From NCBI RefSeq assembly GCF_002896875.1, contig NZ_CP023278.1, positions 5,836,501 through 5,900,500 on the forward strand: DNA of 64,000 nucleotides, given 5' to 3'. The position numbers and the translations under genes are program-made. The stretch is from Nostoc sp. CENA543 (GTDB taxonomy: Bacteria; Cyanobacteriota; Cyanobacteriia; Cyanobacteriales; Nostocaceae). The notes below the pieces were generated by a model. It searched no databases, was not told the DNA's origin, and was given only the letters and a program-made list of their open reading frames with translations. Below are positions 33,493 through 42,794 of the stretch, piece after piece; position 1 is the stretch's first letter, and each line of letters begins with the position of its first letter.

Positions 33493-35031
33493 TTACTTGT
33501 CTAAATTAGAGGCTTTGCTTTGCTGAATTTGGCTGTATTTATTTGGATTCATCCAAGTTTCTAAGCGACTAAAAGCTTGAGAAGATAACAGCGTTAAACA
33601 TAGATAAACTATGGCGACTGCTGCATAAATTTCAAACGGACGATAGTTGGCAGCGACAATCAATTGTCCTTTGCGAAATAATTCTTCAAATCCAATGACT
33701 GCGACTAAGCAAGTATCTTTTAATAAACTAATAAATTCATTTCCTAAAGCTGGTAACATACGCCGAAAAGCTTGGGGGAAAATTACCAAACGCATTGTTA
33801 AGATAGGATTTAAGCCTAATGATTTAGCTGCTTCTGCTTGTCCTGGTTCAATTGATTGAATACCTGCACGAACAATTTCAGCAATATAAGCTGCACAATT
33901 TAAACTTAAGGCAATTACCCCAGCTACTAAACGATCAAATGTGAAAGTAAAATTCAGTTCTTGAGCAATGGCCGGGATGCCAAAATAAATCATAAAAATT
34001 TGCACGAGTAAAGGCGTACCCCGAAAAAAGTCAACATAAGCTCTCGCTAACCAACGCACAGGAGTAATTTTAGAAAGGCGCACAATACCGATTAATGAAC
34101 CAGCAATTAAACCCAACACAACAGAAATAATTGTAAGTTGTAGGGTGATTAATGCACCTTGTAATAGAGTTGGTAAAGCTTGCAAAATTAACCCAATTGA
34201 AGCAAATATGCCCCCTTTACCTGTGGTATTTTGGTTAGCAAATGGTGATTTATCTGGTAATTGTGGCGGAGTAGAGTTAAACCATTTTTGATAAATTTGA
34301 TTATAAGTACCGTTTTTTAAAACTATATCTATTCCGTTATTAATGAGTGATAAATTCGGTGAATTTTGGGCTGTGGCGATACCGTAATATTCCTCTGTAA
34401 GTAATTGTTCTACAACCTTAATACCTTTGAGATTGCCTGTATTAATAGCATATAAAGTTACTGGTGCATCATTAATAACTGCATCTACATTACCATTCAG
34501 TAATTCTTGTAAGGCTAGAGGTGCAGAGTCAAAACTGCGAATTTCTGCACCTGGGATACTTTTGGCTTTCTCTGCGCCGGTTGTCCCAATTTGGACGGCA
34601 ATTTTTTTATTGTTGAGACTATCAAAACCTGTAATATTGGGATTATTTTCTCGAATGGCGATCGCCAATCCGGCTTTAAAATAGGGACGAGAGAAAGCTA
34701 CAGCTTTGGCGCGTTCGGCGGTGATAGTAATAGAACTGATGGCTGCATCTACGGTTTTGGCTTGCAAGGCTGGGATAATGCCATCAAATGGCAGACTTTG
34801 AAATTTTACTTGCAAGTTAGCAGATGAGGCAACTGCATTCATTAAATCAATGGAAAAACCCTGCAATTCTCCACCTTGTCCTTGAAACTCAAAGGGTGGA
34901 AACGCTGGTTCCGTCGCGACTCGCAAAGTTTTACTAACACTCGAATTAATGCTACAGCCAGAGAGTAAAACACAACTCACACACACAACTAGACACCAAC
35001 ACAGCCAACGCCTAAAACTGAATCTAGCCAT
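33493..35031 (-). CDS. amino acid ABC transporter, fused substrate-binding and permease protein (GlnP/BgtB-like)
   Basis: A 512-residue protein. A lipoprotein-like signal (CVLLSGCSIN) leads into a periplasmic binding domain (~35-255: LRVATEPAFPPFEF, GFSIDLMNAVA, AVINDAPVTLYAI). A HisM-type permease domain follows (~275-500), with the EAA loop (GIQSIEPGQAEAAKSLGL). This SBP-permease fusion is the form of BgtB, which in Anabaena takes up basic amino acids and glutamine. No ATPase gene is next to it, so it must use one encoded elsewhere (BgtA-like). Confidence 0.9.
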   Translation of the reverse strand: MARFSFRRWLCWCLVVCVSCVLLSGCSINSSVSKTLRVATEPAFPPFEFQGQGGELQGFSIDLMNAVASSANLQVKFQSLPFDGIIPALQAKTVDAAISSITITAERAKAVAFSRPYFKAGLAIAIRENNPNITGFDSLNNKKIAVQIGTTGAEKAKSIPGAEIRSFDSAPLALQELLNGNVDAVINDAPVTLYAINTGNLKGIKVVEQLLTEEYYGIATAQNSPNLSLINNGIDIVLKNGTYNQIYQKWFNSTPPQLPDKSPFANQNTTGKGGIFASIGLILQALPTLLQGALITLQLTIISVVLGLIAGSLIGIVRLSKITPVRWLARAYVDFFRGTPLLVQIFMIYFGIPAIAQELNFTFTFDRLVAGVIALSLNCAAYIAEIVRAGIQSIEPGQAEAAKSLGLNPILTMRLVIFPQAFRRMLPALGNEFISLLKDTCLVAVIGFEELFRKGQLIVAANYRPFEIYAAVAIVYLCLTLLSSQAFSRLETWMNPNKYSQIQQSKASNLDK

Positions 35032-35058
35032 GTGATGCTTACCCCCTGAGTGAGTGAT

Positions 35059-35094
35059 GTTAGCGGTAGCGCGGCGTTTAGCCGGTGCTGAGTG
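35059..35094. repeat. 36-bp repeat, copy 1 (inverted to 38816-38851)
   Basis: The segment beginning GTTAGCGGTAGCGCGGCG and ending CCGGTGCTGAGTG is exactly the reverse complement of 38816-38851. Both copies continue into GAGTAAT-type heptamers. Confidence 0.85.
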
Positions 35095-35145
35095 ATGAGT
35101 AATGAGTGGTGAGTAATAAGTAATAAGTAATGAGTAATGAGTGTA
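35091..35145. repeat. heptamer tandem repeat (GAGTAAT-type)
   Basis: Imperfect GAGTAAT/AAGTAAT/GAGTGGT units between the ABC transporter gene and the 91-residue gene. Confidence 0.75.
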
Positions 35146-35276
35146 TGCTTAATTTGGATGGGTGACAACCTTGCTAGGTTTAAGGAAATTGGTGTTGTCG
35201 GAAGTCAGTATCGGCTAAACGTCGCGCCACTTACTACTCACAAAACTCAGCACCCAGCACTCACCACTCACCACTT

Positions 35277-35552
35277 TTAAAGATATTCCCGCAAGAAGTC
35301 AAAGGGATCGTCTTCCCAACATGGTTCAGGAATCATGAACAACAAATTGGTGTTGATGTCAGCTTCAATTTCTTCGCTATCGTGTCTGTCAAAAAGTTCT
35401 GTGAGAACTTTCCAGTCTCTTTCTCTAAGAGACGTAAACACCGGGGCGTAAGTCTGTGGAGTGTTTGGATATGTCACAGGTGCAATTTGCGTCAACTGAT
35501 ACAAAAATTTAGCTTCGGGAGTGCTAGACAATTCACATTCTAACTTGCTCAA
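35277..35552 (-). CDS. small hypothetical acidic protein
   Basis: A 91-residue acidic protein (MSKLECELSSTPEAKFLYQL...). It contains VFTSLRERDWKVLTELFDRH and ends in PCWEDDPFDFLREYL. No motif, signal peptide or membrane segment. Codon use and the lack of repeats support a real gene. I do not assign a function. It lies 109 bp downstream of lipB on the same strand. Confidence 0.6.
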   Translation of the reverse strand: MSKLECELSSTPEAKFLYQLTQIAPVTYPNTPQTYAPVFTSLRERDWKVLTELFDRHDSEEIEADINTNLLFMIPEPCWEDDPFDFLREYL

Positions 35553-35661
35553 TTAAAATCTCAAATATACAGACATTTGCTTTTTATTACTTGATATTTC
35601 TCATCAAAAGTAAATTGCACCCATTACATATTTACATCTAAATATACTGAAAACAGCACAA

Positions 35662-36363
35662 TTATTTCACAATTGCCTCTATAAATTTGACACCAAATAC
35701 TTCCGTAAAAGCTTGGGTGACATGAGGGCGTACTTCATCGCAAGTAATTCCAGGAATCCATTCGGCTAAACTACCAACTGGTTTATCTGCGATACCACAG
35801 GGAACAATGCGGCTAAAGCCTGTCATATCAGGACACACGTTTAAAGCAAAACCGTGCATGGTAATCCAACGACTGACTTTAATTCCAATTGCTGCCACCT
35901 TACGCCCTTCTAACCATACACCAGTCAAAGGCGGAATGCGATCGCCTGCTAAATCGTAAACTGCAAGGACGCGAATGATTACTTCCTCTAATTGTCGCAG
36001 GTACCAATGTAAATCTTTACGATAACGGTGCAGATTTAAAATCGGATATCCCACTAATTGTCCGGGACAGTGATATGTCACTTCCCCGCCACGTTCCGTT
36101 CTGTAGACCTCAAATAACTGCTGATTTACGTCAAATTTGAGGAATTCTGCGTTGCTACCTTGTCCCAAGGTGTAGACAGGGGGATGTTCTAGCAAAATTA
36201 ATACATCTTCCAAATCAGGGTGATGAATCCTCTCAGTTACGAGCGATCTTTGCCATTCATGGGCTTTTTGATAAGGTATCAGTCCTTGATTGTATAGCAA
36301 ACAATCTTTTACTTGTGCTGACTCATTACTACGGCTCATACCGAATATCAACTGTATTAACAA
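35662..36363 (-). CDS. lipB: octanoyltransferase (lipoate biosynthesis)
   Basis: A 233-residue protein. It moves octanoate from acyl carrier protein to lipoyl domains. Motifs are seen: [38 protein letters not shown] (catalytic Lys region) and the catalytic Cys in IVPCGI. A start at M9 (36339, MSRSNESAQ) is also possible. Full length for the family. A long upstream gap separates it from the LrtA gene. Confidence 0.95.
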   Translation of the reverse strand: MLIQLIFGMSRSNESAQVKDCLLYNQGLIPYQKAHEWQRSLVTERIHHPDLEDVLILLEHPPVYTLGQGSNAEFLKFDVNQQLFEVYRTERGGEVTYHCPGQLVGYPILNLHRYRKDLHWYLRQLEEVIIRVLAVYDLAGDRIPPLTGVWLEGRKVAAIGIKVSRWITMHGFALNVCPDMTGFSRIVPCGIADKPVGSLAEWIPGITCDEVRPHVTQAFTEVFGVKFIEAIVK

Positions 36364-37084
36364 CTAAATATATTGCAAGTTCTAGGAATATATTCAACAA
36401 TTGTCAAGCTATGCAAAGGATTTTAAAGGAACATCAAGGGAATCATCTTTGGGAAAAACAAAGTGCTAGTTTGAATATATAAACACAAAGGTGTTGGGAG
36501 GAATTCCTACAACAAGCATCACGCCAAGAGAAGAGGAACGAATGTACTGGCTGATGAATTTCATATCTTTTTACATCTGAAGGACTTGTATACTCTCACA
36601 AAAAAGCAAACAAATCTCCTTTAACAAACAAAAAGTAACTACTATGGGTTATGTAAAGTTTGTTTTGATGCGTCAGTTAGTCAAAACAGCCATGAATGAG
36701 GCTACCTTAATTGAGAAAAAAGGCGATGAACCTAATTGTCTAGCAATCAGTTAGAGCGATCGCCTAATTTGGGGCAAGCGAATCGCAGCAAATCAAGGAG
36801 CAGAGTCAAGAGTATACATGAGAATAACTATATAGATGCAAAAAATGGGAGTAAACAGACTAGTACACAAAGGCAAAGGTAAAAGGGTGCAAGGTGAAAT
36901 CAAGAAAGCCGATTTTGGGGTTTTCTCCTACTTTGACTTAGTGCTTTTTTACACTATGTCGTACTTGCAGTACGTTTTAATATTCCTCAATAGGTGTTGG
37001 TGCAGTGACATAACTTACCGCAATCTCTTTTCATACTAAGACGACATCACATTAAATATTGAGCTATCGAGCGGGAGAGTTTAC
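36364..37084. other. long leader region before lrtA/hpf
   Basis: 721 bp between lipB and the LrtA gene. Cyanobacterial lrtA transcripts are known to have long leaders that affect dark stability, so part of this is probably 5' UTR. Visible items: a 36-codon ORF (36644-36754), a 12-bp match to the redox-cluster motif (36824-36835) and an inverted repeat CGTACT/AGTACG (36960-36974) followed by TTTTAATATT. Confidence 0.55.
36644..36754 (+). CDS. possible 36-residue small ORF in the lrtA leader
   Basis: ATG at 36644 to TAG at 36752-36754 encodes MGYVKFVLMRQLV..., with KTAMNEATLIEKKGDEPNC in the middle. It is amphipathic at the N-terminus and has balanced codons. No strong ribosome-binding site. 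It could be an upstream ORF or chance. Confidence 0.3.
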   Translation: MGYVKFVLMRQLVKTAMNEATLIEKKGDEPNCLAIS

Positions 37085-37738
37085 ATGAAGCTTGTCATCC
37101 ACGGCAAAAATATTGAAATTACCGATGCGATTCGAGAATATGTGCATCAAAAAATTGAAAAAGCAGTTAGTCACTTCCAGAACATCACCAACGAAGTGGA
37201 TGTCCACCTTAGCGTAGCTCGCAATCCCCGAATTAACCCTAAACAAGCGGCTGAAGTCACTATATATGCAAATGGTAGTGTCATCCGCGCCGAGGAAAGC
37301 AGCGAAAACTTGTACGCTAGCATTGATTTAGTTGCAGATAAAATTGCCAGACAACTGCGAAAATATAAAGAAAGAAAACAAGACAAGAAAACTCAAGCTC
37401 AACCCACTAATGAAGTAGTTGTACCACAACCGGTCGTTGCAGATTTAATCGGCGATCGCACTCCCGAACTCCCCCAAGAAGTTGTTCGTACCAAATATTT
37501 TTCCATGCCACCGATGACGGTTGCAGAAGCCTTAGAGCAGTTACAATTAGTGGGACATGATTTTTATATGTTCCGCAACGCAGAAACTGGTGAGATTAAC
37601 GTCATTTATGAACGCAATCATGGCGGTTATGGCGTAATTCAACCCCGAAACAATAACGGCCATACCCATCATACCAACGGTAAAAATGGTAAGGTGGCAG
37701 TTAATATGGTGATGCCAGAAAAATCTCACAGTAGATAA
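37085..37738 (+). CDS. hpf: ribosome hibernation-promoting factor, long form (LrtA)
   Basis: A 217-residue protein. The N-terminal S30AE domain ([33 protein letters not shown]) binds the 30S subunit, and the C-terminal domain ([38 protein letters not shown]) mediates 100S dimer formation. In cyanobacteria this is LrtA, the light-repressed transcript product. The tail is Asn/His-rich ([15 protein letters not shown]). GGGAG lies before the start. A strong terminator follows. Confidence 0.95.
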   Translation: MKLVIHGKNIEITDAIREYVHQKIEKAVSHFQNITNEVDVHLSVARNPRINPKQAAEVTIYANGSVIRAEESSENLYASIDLVADKIARQLRKYKERKQDKKTQAQPTNEVVVPQPVVADLIGDRTPELPQEVVRTKYFSMPPMTVAEALEQLQLVGHDFYMFRNAETGEINVIYERNHGGYGVIQPRNNNGHTHHTNGKNGKVAVNMVMPEKSHSR

Positions 37739-37744
37739 CTAGAT

Positions 37745-37806
37745 ATCTCCCGACTATCCAGTGATGCGAAGTTGATTTTGCCAATAGTCGGGAGATTCTT
37801 AGCTTT
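37745..37806 (+). terminator. intrinsic terminator of lrtA/hpf
   Basis: ATCTCCCGACTA (37745-37756) pairs perfectly with TAGTCGGGAGAT (37785-37796) over a 28-nt loop, followed by TCTTAGCTTTTTT. Confidence 0.8.
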
Positions 37807-37807
37807 T

Positions 37808-38647
37808 TTAGGACGCTATTGTATTTAACCAAGTTTCTAAATCCGCGATCGCCTGAAAATCTAACAAAGCTTCTCCTAGATGTTCTACTTGTTCTAAAGA
37901 GAGAGTTTCTACCCGTTCTCGCATTGACTGCGGTAATTCTCCCACACGACGAGTTAAGAGCCTCAAAATAAGCGATCGTTCTCGTTGTTCTCCTCGTTGT
38001 TCTCCGATTTTTTCACCTTCGGAAAGAATATCTTGATAAATCACTGATTCGCGCATCATACCCTCCCGAAATAACTGTTGAATCAAGTCCTTTTTGTATT
38101 TTAACCCCGCTAAAATTTGAGTGTAGGCGGAGACTTGAGATTTTTCTTCTGGTTCAAGTTGATTTACTCGCTGTACAACTTGTTGTAATAAAGTTTGCGG
38201 TTGAGTAGTTGCAGCTAGTGGTGCTAATGGTAGCAAAGCTGGTTCATCAAGAAATAATTGGGGATTTTCCTCCCACATCCGAATTACACGATATTCATGA
38301 CGCGTATTTTCGACATGAAACACGGTTTCAATTACTTGATCAGGTGCAGGTGGAAGTAATAACACTACAACCTGTGTAATTGGTAAACGATACAATCGAT
38401 ACAAGCGCACCCAGTAATCAAGCATTCGCAGGGGTAGAGGTGGCGTAGATTCTAGTTTAGTTTGAAACTCCAGGTGCAGAATGCGTTCTTGGAGTTGTAG
38501 GAATGTAACGTAATCTGCGCGTATGGGTTCGATACTTAATTCGGTTTTGAGAACTGTAACAGCAGTTTGTGGTGTACCTAAAACCCAACTAGCAAAAATA
38601 TCAGGATTTTTTTCAGAGAGTAGCTTGCACAGGTTATCAAATGACAT
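37808..38647 (-). CDS. Rpn/PD-(D/E)XK nuclease-like protein with DUF4351
   Basis: A 279-residue protein common in cyanobacteria. A PD-(D/E)XK-like core is seen (IRADYVTFLQ, then LHLEFQTKLESTPPLPLRML). A helical region follows, with the C-terminal DUF4351 (ILRLLTRRVGELPQSMRERV, then LSLEQVEHLGEALLDF). The EGEKIGEQRGEQRER linker is a coiled segment. The lysine of the E-x-K motif is replaced (E-F-Q), as in many Rpn-type proteins. The role may be recombination-promoting nuclease or a decayed form. It converges with lrtA. Confidence 0.8.
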   Translation of the reverse strand: MSFDNLCKLLSEKNPDIFASWVLGTPQTAVTVLKTELSIEPIRADYVTFLQLQERILHLEFQTKLESTPPLPLRMLDYWVRLYRLYRLPITQVVVLLLPPAPDQVIETVFHVENTRHEYRVIRMWEENPQLFLDEPALLPLAPLAATTQPQTLLQQVVQRVNQLEPEEKSQVSAYTQILAGLKYKKDLIQQLFREGMMRESVIYQDILSEGEKIGEQRGEQRERSLILRLLTRRVGELPQSMRERVETLSLEQVEHLGEALLDFQAIADLETWLNTIAS

Positions 38648-38815
38648 TGAGAAAATTAAGACTTAGTAATTAAAACAACTGAAGAAACAAACTAGTTCAA
38701 GCAAGTAATAAAGATGAAAATTTTTATTAGAGGACTAAAGTCCTTACTACAAACAATTACTGACTAAGTGCTGAATTATTGAGTAATTTTATTTTACTCA
38801 TTACTCATTACTCAG

Positions 38816-38851
38816 CACTCAGCACCGGCTAAACGCCGCGCTACCGCTAAC
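38816..38851. repeat. 36-bp repeat, copy 2
   Basis: Exact reverse complement of 35059-35094; preceded by ACTCATTACTCA units. Confidence 0.85.
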
Positions 38852-38865
38852 ATTACTCAGCACTC

Positions 38866-40074
38866 TCAAGAAACTGTCACAGTTGCCTTCAGAGTAAAAA
38901 TCTTCTCAATTACATCTTCGACAACCTTATCAGGTGTAGAAGCTCCAGAAGTAATGCCAACAACAATTTCCCCGTCTGGTAGCCAGTTGTCTGTAATGAC
39001 TAAATCCCCAGTTAATTGCCGATGTTCAATTGATGTTCTAGACTTAATACGCCCTACGCTATCTATATGATATGAAGGTATCCCTCTTTGTTGGGCAATT
39101 TGTTGCAATTGGGTGGTGTTGGAAGAATTAAACCCACCAATTACCACCATAAAATCTAATTTTTGTTCCACTAATTCCAACATCGCATCCTGGCGTTCTT
39201 GGGTAGCGTCACAAATAGTATTAAAACTTTGGAAATGTTGATTTAATTCAACCGGGCTGTATTTCTGCATCATGGTATGCTCAAACAGTTTACCAATCTG
39301 CTCAGTTTCACCTTTGAGCATGGTGGTTTGATTGGCGATACCGACGCGTTCTAAATCTGTGTCAGGATCAAAACCTGGGGAACAAGCTTTAGCAAACTTT
39401 TGTAAAAATTCCTGGCGATCGCCCCCATATAAAATATAGTCAGCTACATATTGAGCTTCTTGTAAATTGAGAACGATTAAATATTTACCAGCAAAGGAAC
39501 TGGTAGCAACAGTTTCCTCGTGCTTATATTTACCATGAATAATTGAGGTGTAATCACCTTTTTTGTGCTTTTCTACGGTGTTCCAGACTTTGGAAACCCA
39601 AGGACAGGTAGTATCAACGATTTTACAGCCTTTATCATTGAGTAGCTGCATTTCTTGGACACTAGCCCCAAAAGCAGGTAATATCACTACATCTTCTTGA
39701 CCTACGACAGAGAAATCTTTTTGAGTACCATTTACAGGAATAAAGCCAACTTGCATTTCCTGCATTCGCTGATTTACAGAAGGGTTATGGATAATTTCGT
39801 TAGTAATCCAAATGCGTTCTGTGGGAAAGTGCTTACGGGTTTCGTAAGCCATCGCCACAGCGCGTTCTACACCCCAGCAAAACCCAAAAGCTTGCGCCAG
39901 GCGGATAGTGACATCGCCTCTTTGCAAAGTGTAATTGCGATCGCGAATTTCTTGAATTAGATTACTTTGATACTCAGATTTCAATTGGGTAGCGACTTCA
40001 GCCTGATGACCAAATCCTTTACGGTTGTAATTCTCGGAGTGATTTAGTGAACGCTTAAAAGCTTTTGTATCCAT
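38866..40074 (-). CDS. ispH: 4-hydroxy-3-methylbut-2-enyl diphosphate reductase
   Basis: A 402-residue enzyme for the last step of the MEP isoprenoid pathway. The iron-sulfur ligands are visible in [25 protein letters not shown] and [21 protein letters not shown] and [15 protein letters not shown] are also typical. It is longer than the E. coli enzyme, with a ~50-residue N-terminal extension usual in cyanobacteria and plants. It takes electrons from ferredoxin. Confidence 0.96.
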   Translation of the reverse strand: MDTKAFKRSLNHSENYNRKGFGHQAEVATQLKSEYQSNLIQEIRDRNYTLQRGDVTIRLAQAFGFCWGVERAVAMAYETRKHFPTERIWITNEIIHNPSVNQRMQEMQVGFIPVNGTQKDFSVVGQEDVVILPAFGASVQEMQLLNDKGCKIVDTTCPWVSKVWNTVEKHKKGDYTSIIHGKYKHEETVATSSFAGKYLIVLNLQEAQYVADYILYGGDRQEFLQKFAKACSPGFDPDTDLERVGIANQTTMLKGETEQIGKLFEHTMMQKYSPVELNQHFQSFNTICDATQERQDAMLELVEQKLDFMVVIGGFNSSNTTQLQQIAQQRGIPSYHIDSVGRIKSRTSIEHRQLTGDLVITDNWLPDGEIVVGITSGASTPDKVVEDVIEKIFTLKATVTVS

Positions 40075-40204
40075 AATCTCTTATTTTTTTGTATCTCCTC
40101 TTTAATGATTCTCTCGTGCCAAGACGCATATTGAGAAAGTAAAAAGTCAAAAGGTAAGAGAATCTTTTCCTTTTTTTACTTTTGCCTTTTGCCTTTTGCC
40201 TTTA

Positions 40205-41026
40205 TCAGTCCCCAGTCCCCCGTCCCTTCTGATAAATCTGCAACGCAGTGCGCCACACTAGATAACCTGCGGGACTCAGATGTAAACCATCAGTAGTTAA
40301 TTCAGTCCGCATATTACCTTTTTGATCCGCGAACAAGGAATATAAATCTAGGTATGCCACACCTTCTTTCACAGCGATGCTTCGTAACTGCTGATTTAAC
40401 TTTTCAATCCGACTGTTGGGAATCGCTAGTAATTTCTCTTTTCCTTCCCAAGTGGCTGCTGCTCCTCCGTGGGGCAGAATTGATTGGATAAAGATTTTGG
40501 TTTTGGGATGATTTTTTCGCAGGTAAATGATGATTTGCCTTTGATTGTCTAAAATGACTTGATCATCTACTCCCCGAATCAAGTCATTGATCCCAATCAT
40601 CACAAAAATCGTCTCTGGTTGTGTCTGGTCAAATAAATTTAATCTTTTCAATAATCCATTGCTGGTTTCACCGGAAATTGCTTGATTAAGCCAATTTCTA
40701 TCTTGGGGTAATAATTCCACAGGAAACCACAGACTCAATGAATCTCCCACTAAGACACTCAACTTTGATGGACGCTGTTGAGCAGCTACTTGGGCTTCTT
40801 GGTTGAGGATATCTACCCATTGTTGATAGGTGAGTTGATGGCGGCGGCCTAACTCTGGTGTTGGGGGTGGGTTTTGATTGGCTGGAACTGGAGGAGGGGC
40901 ATTACTGGAAACGGCGGTCAATCCCTGCTGTCGCCAAATCAGCAGAATGACCGCCAACATAAGGATGCCGTTGGTTGCCAGTAAGAAAAACGCCCAGACC
41001 GGAAAGGTTTTTGCAGTAGTGGACAC
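40205..41026 (-). CDS. SGNH/GDSL-type hydrolase, membrane-anchored
   Basis: A 273-residue protein. The N-terminal hydrophobic helix (FPVWAFFLLATNGILMLAVI) anchors it, followed by a proline-rich linker (PPPVPANQNPPPTPELGRR). SGNH blocks follow: VLVGDSLSLWFP (Ser), ISGETSNGLL (Gly), MIGINDLI (Asn) and DGLHLSPAGY (Asp/His). It probably is an esterase acting on lipid or cell-wall substituents outside the membrane. The substrate is unknown. Confidence 0.9.
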   Translation of the reverse strand: MSTTAKTFPVWAFFLLATNGILMLAVILLIWRQQGLTAVSSNAPPPVPANQNPPPTPELGRRHQLTYQQWVDILNQEAQVAAQQRPSKLSVLVGDSLSLWFPVELLPQDRNWLNQAISGETSNGLLKRLNLFDQTQPETIFVMIGINDLIRGVDDQVILDNQRQIIIYLRKNHPKTKIFIQSILPHGGAAATWEGKEKLLAIPNSRIEKLNQQLRSIAVKEGVAYLDLYSLFADQKGNMRTELTTDGLHLSPAGYLVWRTALQIYQKGRGTGD

Positions 41027-41099
41027 GACTAGCGAAATCTTCCTATGATTTGACTCAGATTTTAAATCGCTAGTAAGATAATCGCACTATTTTCAGCAA

Positions 41100-42515
41100 T
41101 TATTCGGAGATAATGCGATCGCCAAACTCGGAGTTATAACCTTCTTCTCCGTGTTCATTGATATCCAAACCCTGGTATTCGGCTTCTTCTTTGACTCGTA
41201 GCCCCACAGTAGCGGCAATAATTTTGAGAATTAGCCAAGTTCCCACAGCTGCAATTACATAAGCAATCGCAATGGCTGCTAATTCCACACCTAATTCCCC
41301 AAAATTACCCCGTAACACGCCATCTTTACCAAGTGAGTTAACTTCCTTAGTGGCAAAAAGGGCGGTTAAAATTGCTCCAACTGTGCCACCTACACCATGT
41401 ACAGGATAGGTATCTAAGGCATCGTCAACATTCAGCTTATGTTTGAAACTGACCGCATAGAAACAGACGAAAGCAGTGATAAAACCAATCAAAATTGCTG
41501 ATAAGGGAACAACAAACCCGGCGGCTGGTGTAATCCCCACTAAACCAGCAACTGCCCCTGTTGCTGCCCCCACTGCTGTAGGTTTACCGCGTAAAGTGGC
41601 TTCTAAAATCAACCACATCAAAGCCCCCGCCGCCGCCGAGGTGTTAGTAGAAACAAAAGCAGTCGTAGCAACGTTGGTGACTATATTACCGGAAGTCCCG
41701 CTAGCTACAGATAAAGCACTGCCAGCATTAAAGCCAAACCAACCAAACCACAGCAAGCCCGCACCCAATAAGATGAATGGGACATTGTGGGGAGGACTGA
41801 GACGGTCGGGGTGAGTTTTGCGTGGCCCTAAAACAATCGCTGCAACTAGCGCAGACACACCAGAACTGATATGTACAACTGTACCACCAGCAAAATCTAG
41901 CGCGCCTAAACCGCCATATAACCCCAATAAACCACCTTTAGCCCAAACCATATGCGCTAAAGGGGTATAAATCAAGGTTGACCACAGCAAGACAAATAAA
42001 CAATAGGCGCGAAAACTCATCCGTTCAGCGATCGCACCAGAAATCAACGCTGGGGTGATAATAGCAAACATGGCTTGATAAATCATGTATGCTTGATGGG
42101 GAATCGTCGGAGCGTAAGAAACTACATCCACAGGTGCCGAACCTTGCAAATAGTTGGTTGTTTCTAGCCCCACACCATTTAAGCCCAACCATTGTAAGCC
42201 GCCAATAAATGGCAACCCAGGCGCAAATGAGAGACTATAACCCCATAGCACCCAGCTAACTCCCACAATCGCCATCAATACAAAACTCATCATCAATGTA
42301 TTGAGGATATTGCGCGATCGCACAAAGCCACCATAGAAAAATGCCAATCCTGGTGTCATCAACAACACAAAAGCAGATGATACCAGCATAAACACTGTAT
42401 CCCCAGTATCCGCAGATGGGGTACTAGCTGGTGTTTGGGCAAAGGCATTACCCATAAAAGGAGCTATTAGCAGTAGTAGGGTAAGAAACCCAATCCCTAA
42501 ACATTTCTTGATCAC
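41100..42515 (-). CDS. amt: ammonium transporter (Amt family), copy 1
   Basis: 471 residues. The start is GTG at 42515 with signal-like LGIGFLTLLLLIAPFMG. It has ~11 membrane segments, GGTVVHISSGVSALVA, LLWFGWFGFNAGSAL, and the pore histidines in ALDFAGGTVVH and YPVHGVGG. The C-terminus (RVKEEAEYQGLDINEHGEE) is the usual regulatory tail bound by PII/GlnK. It is closer to the AmtB-like type (VFMLVSSAFVLLMTPGLAFF) than the two copies at 49-52 kb. A GTA-N8-TAC motif lies at 42552-42565 just upstream. Confidence 0.93.
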   Translation of the reverse strand: MIKKCLGIGFLTLLLLIAPFMGNAFAQTPASTPSADTGDTVFMLVSSAFVLLMTPGLAFFYGGFVRSRNILNTLMMSFVLMAIVGVSWVLWGYSLSFAPGLPFIGGLQWLGLNGVGLETTNYLQGSAPVDVVSYAPTIPHQAYMIYQAMFAIITPALISGAIAERMSFRAYCLFVLLWSTLIYTPLAHMVWAKGGLLGLYGGLGALDFAGGTVVHISSGVSALVAAIVLGPRKTHPDRLSPPHNVPFILLGAGLLWFGWFGFNAGSALSVASGTSGNIVTNVATTAFVSTNTSAAAGALMWLILEATLRGKPTAVGAATGAVAGLVGITPAAGFVVPLSAILIGFITAFVCFYAVSFKHKLNVDDALDTYPVHGVGGTVGAILTALFATKEVNSLGKDGVLRGNFGELGVELAAIAIAYVIAAVGTWLILKIIAATVGLRVKEEAEYQGLDINEHGEEGYNSEFGDRIISE

Positions 42516-42551
42516 GTCTTTTTGTTTTTTCCCTTGAAGAGCAATATCCTT

Positions 42552-42565
42552 GTATACTTAGTTAC
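42552..42565 (-). promoter_or_regulatory. putative NtcA-binding site
   Basis: GTATACTTAGTTAC matches GTA-N8-TAC. It lies 37 bp before the amt start, closer than usual, and no good -10 is found 22 bp downstream, so its role is uncertain. Confidence 0.45.
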
Positions 42566-42750
42566 ATTTGATTACTTTTGACTGGAAATTTTTGTCTTCC
42601 AGATTACTTGGATTTGGGTTTCGGGAAATCTTAACAAAAAAATAATCATATTCATAGATAAAATCTATGGAACTACTATGTAGCTTTTGTCTCTCAATGA
42701 TTTTCAGAAATACGGGGACTGGGGATTGGGGAAAGAAATATTTTTTCCCT

Positions 42751-42794
42751 ACACCCTTACACCCTTACACCCTTACACCCTTACACCCTTACAT
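42751..42794. repeat. octamer tandem repeat (ACACCCTT)
   Basis: Five or more ACACCCTT units. The last units encode the C-terminal residues and the stop of the ABC transporter gene. Confidence 0.85.

Noticed and set aside
36824-36835. Third copy of the redox-cluster operator
   Set aside because: Only 12 of 15 bases, no associated promoter or cluster gene; treated as probable chance.
36836-37039. 67-codon frame upstream of lrtA
   Set aside because: Low-quality composition, overlaps the leader hairpin at 36960-36974, and no ribosome-binding site.
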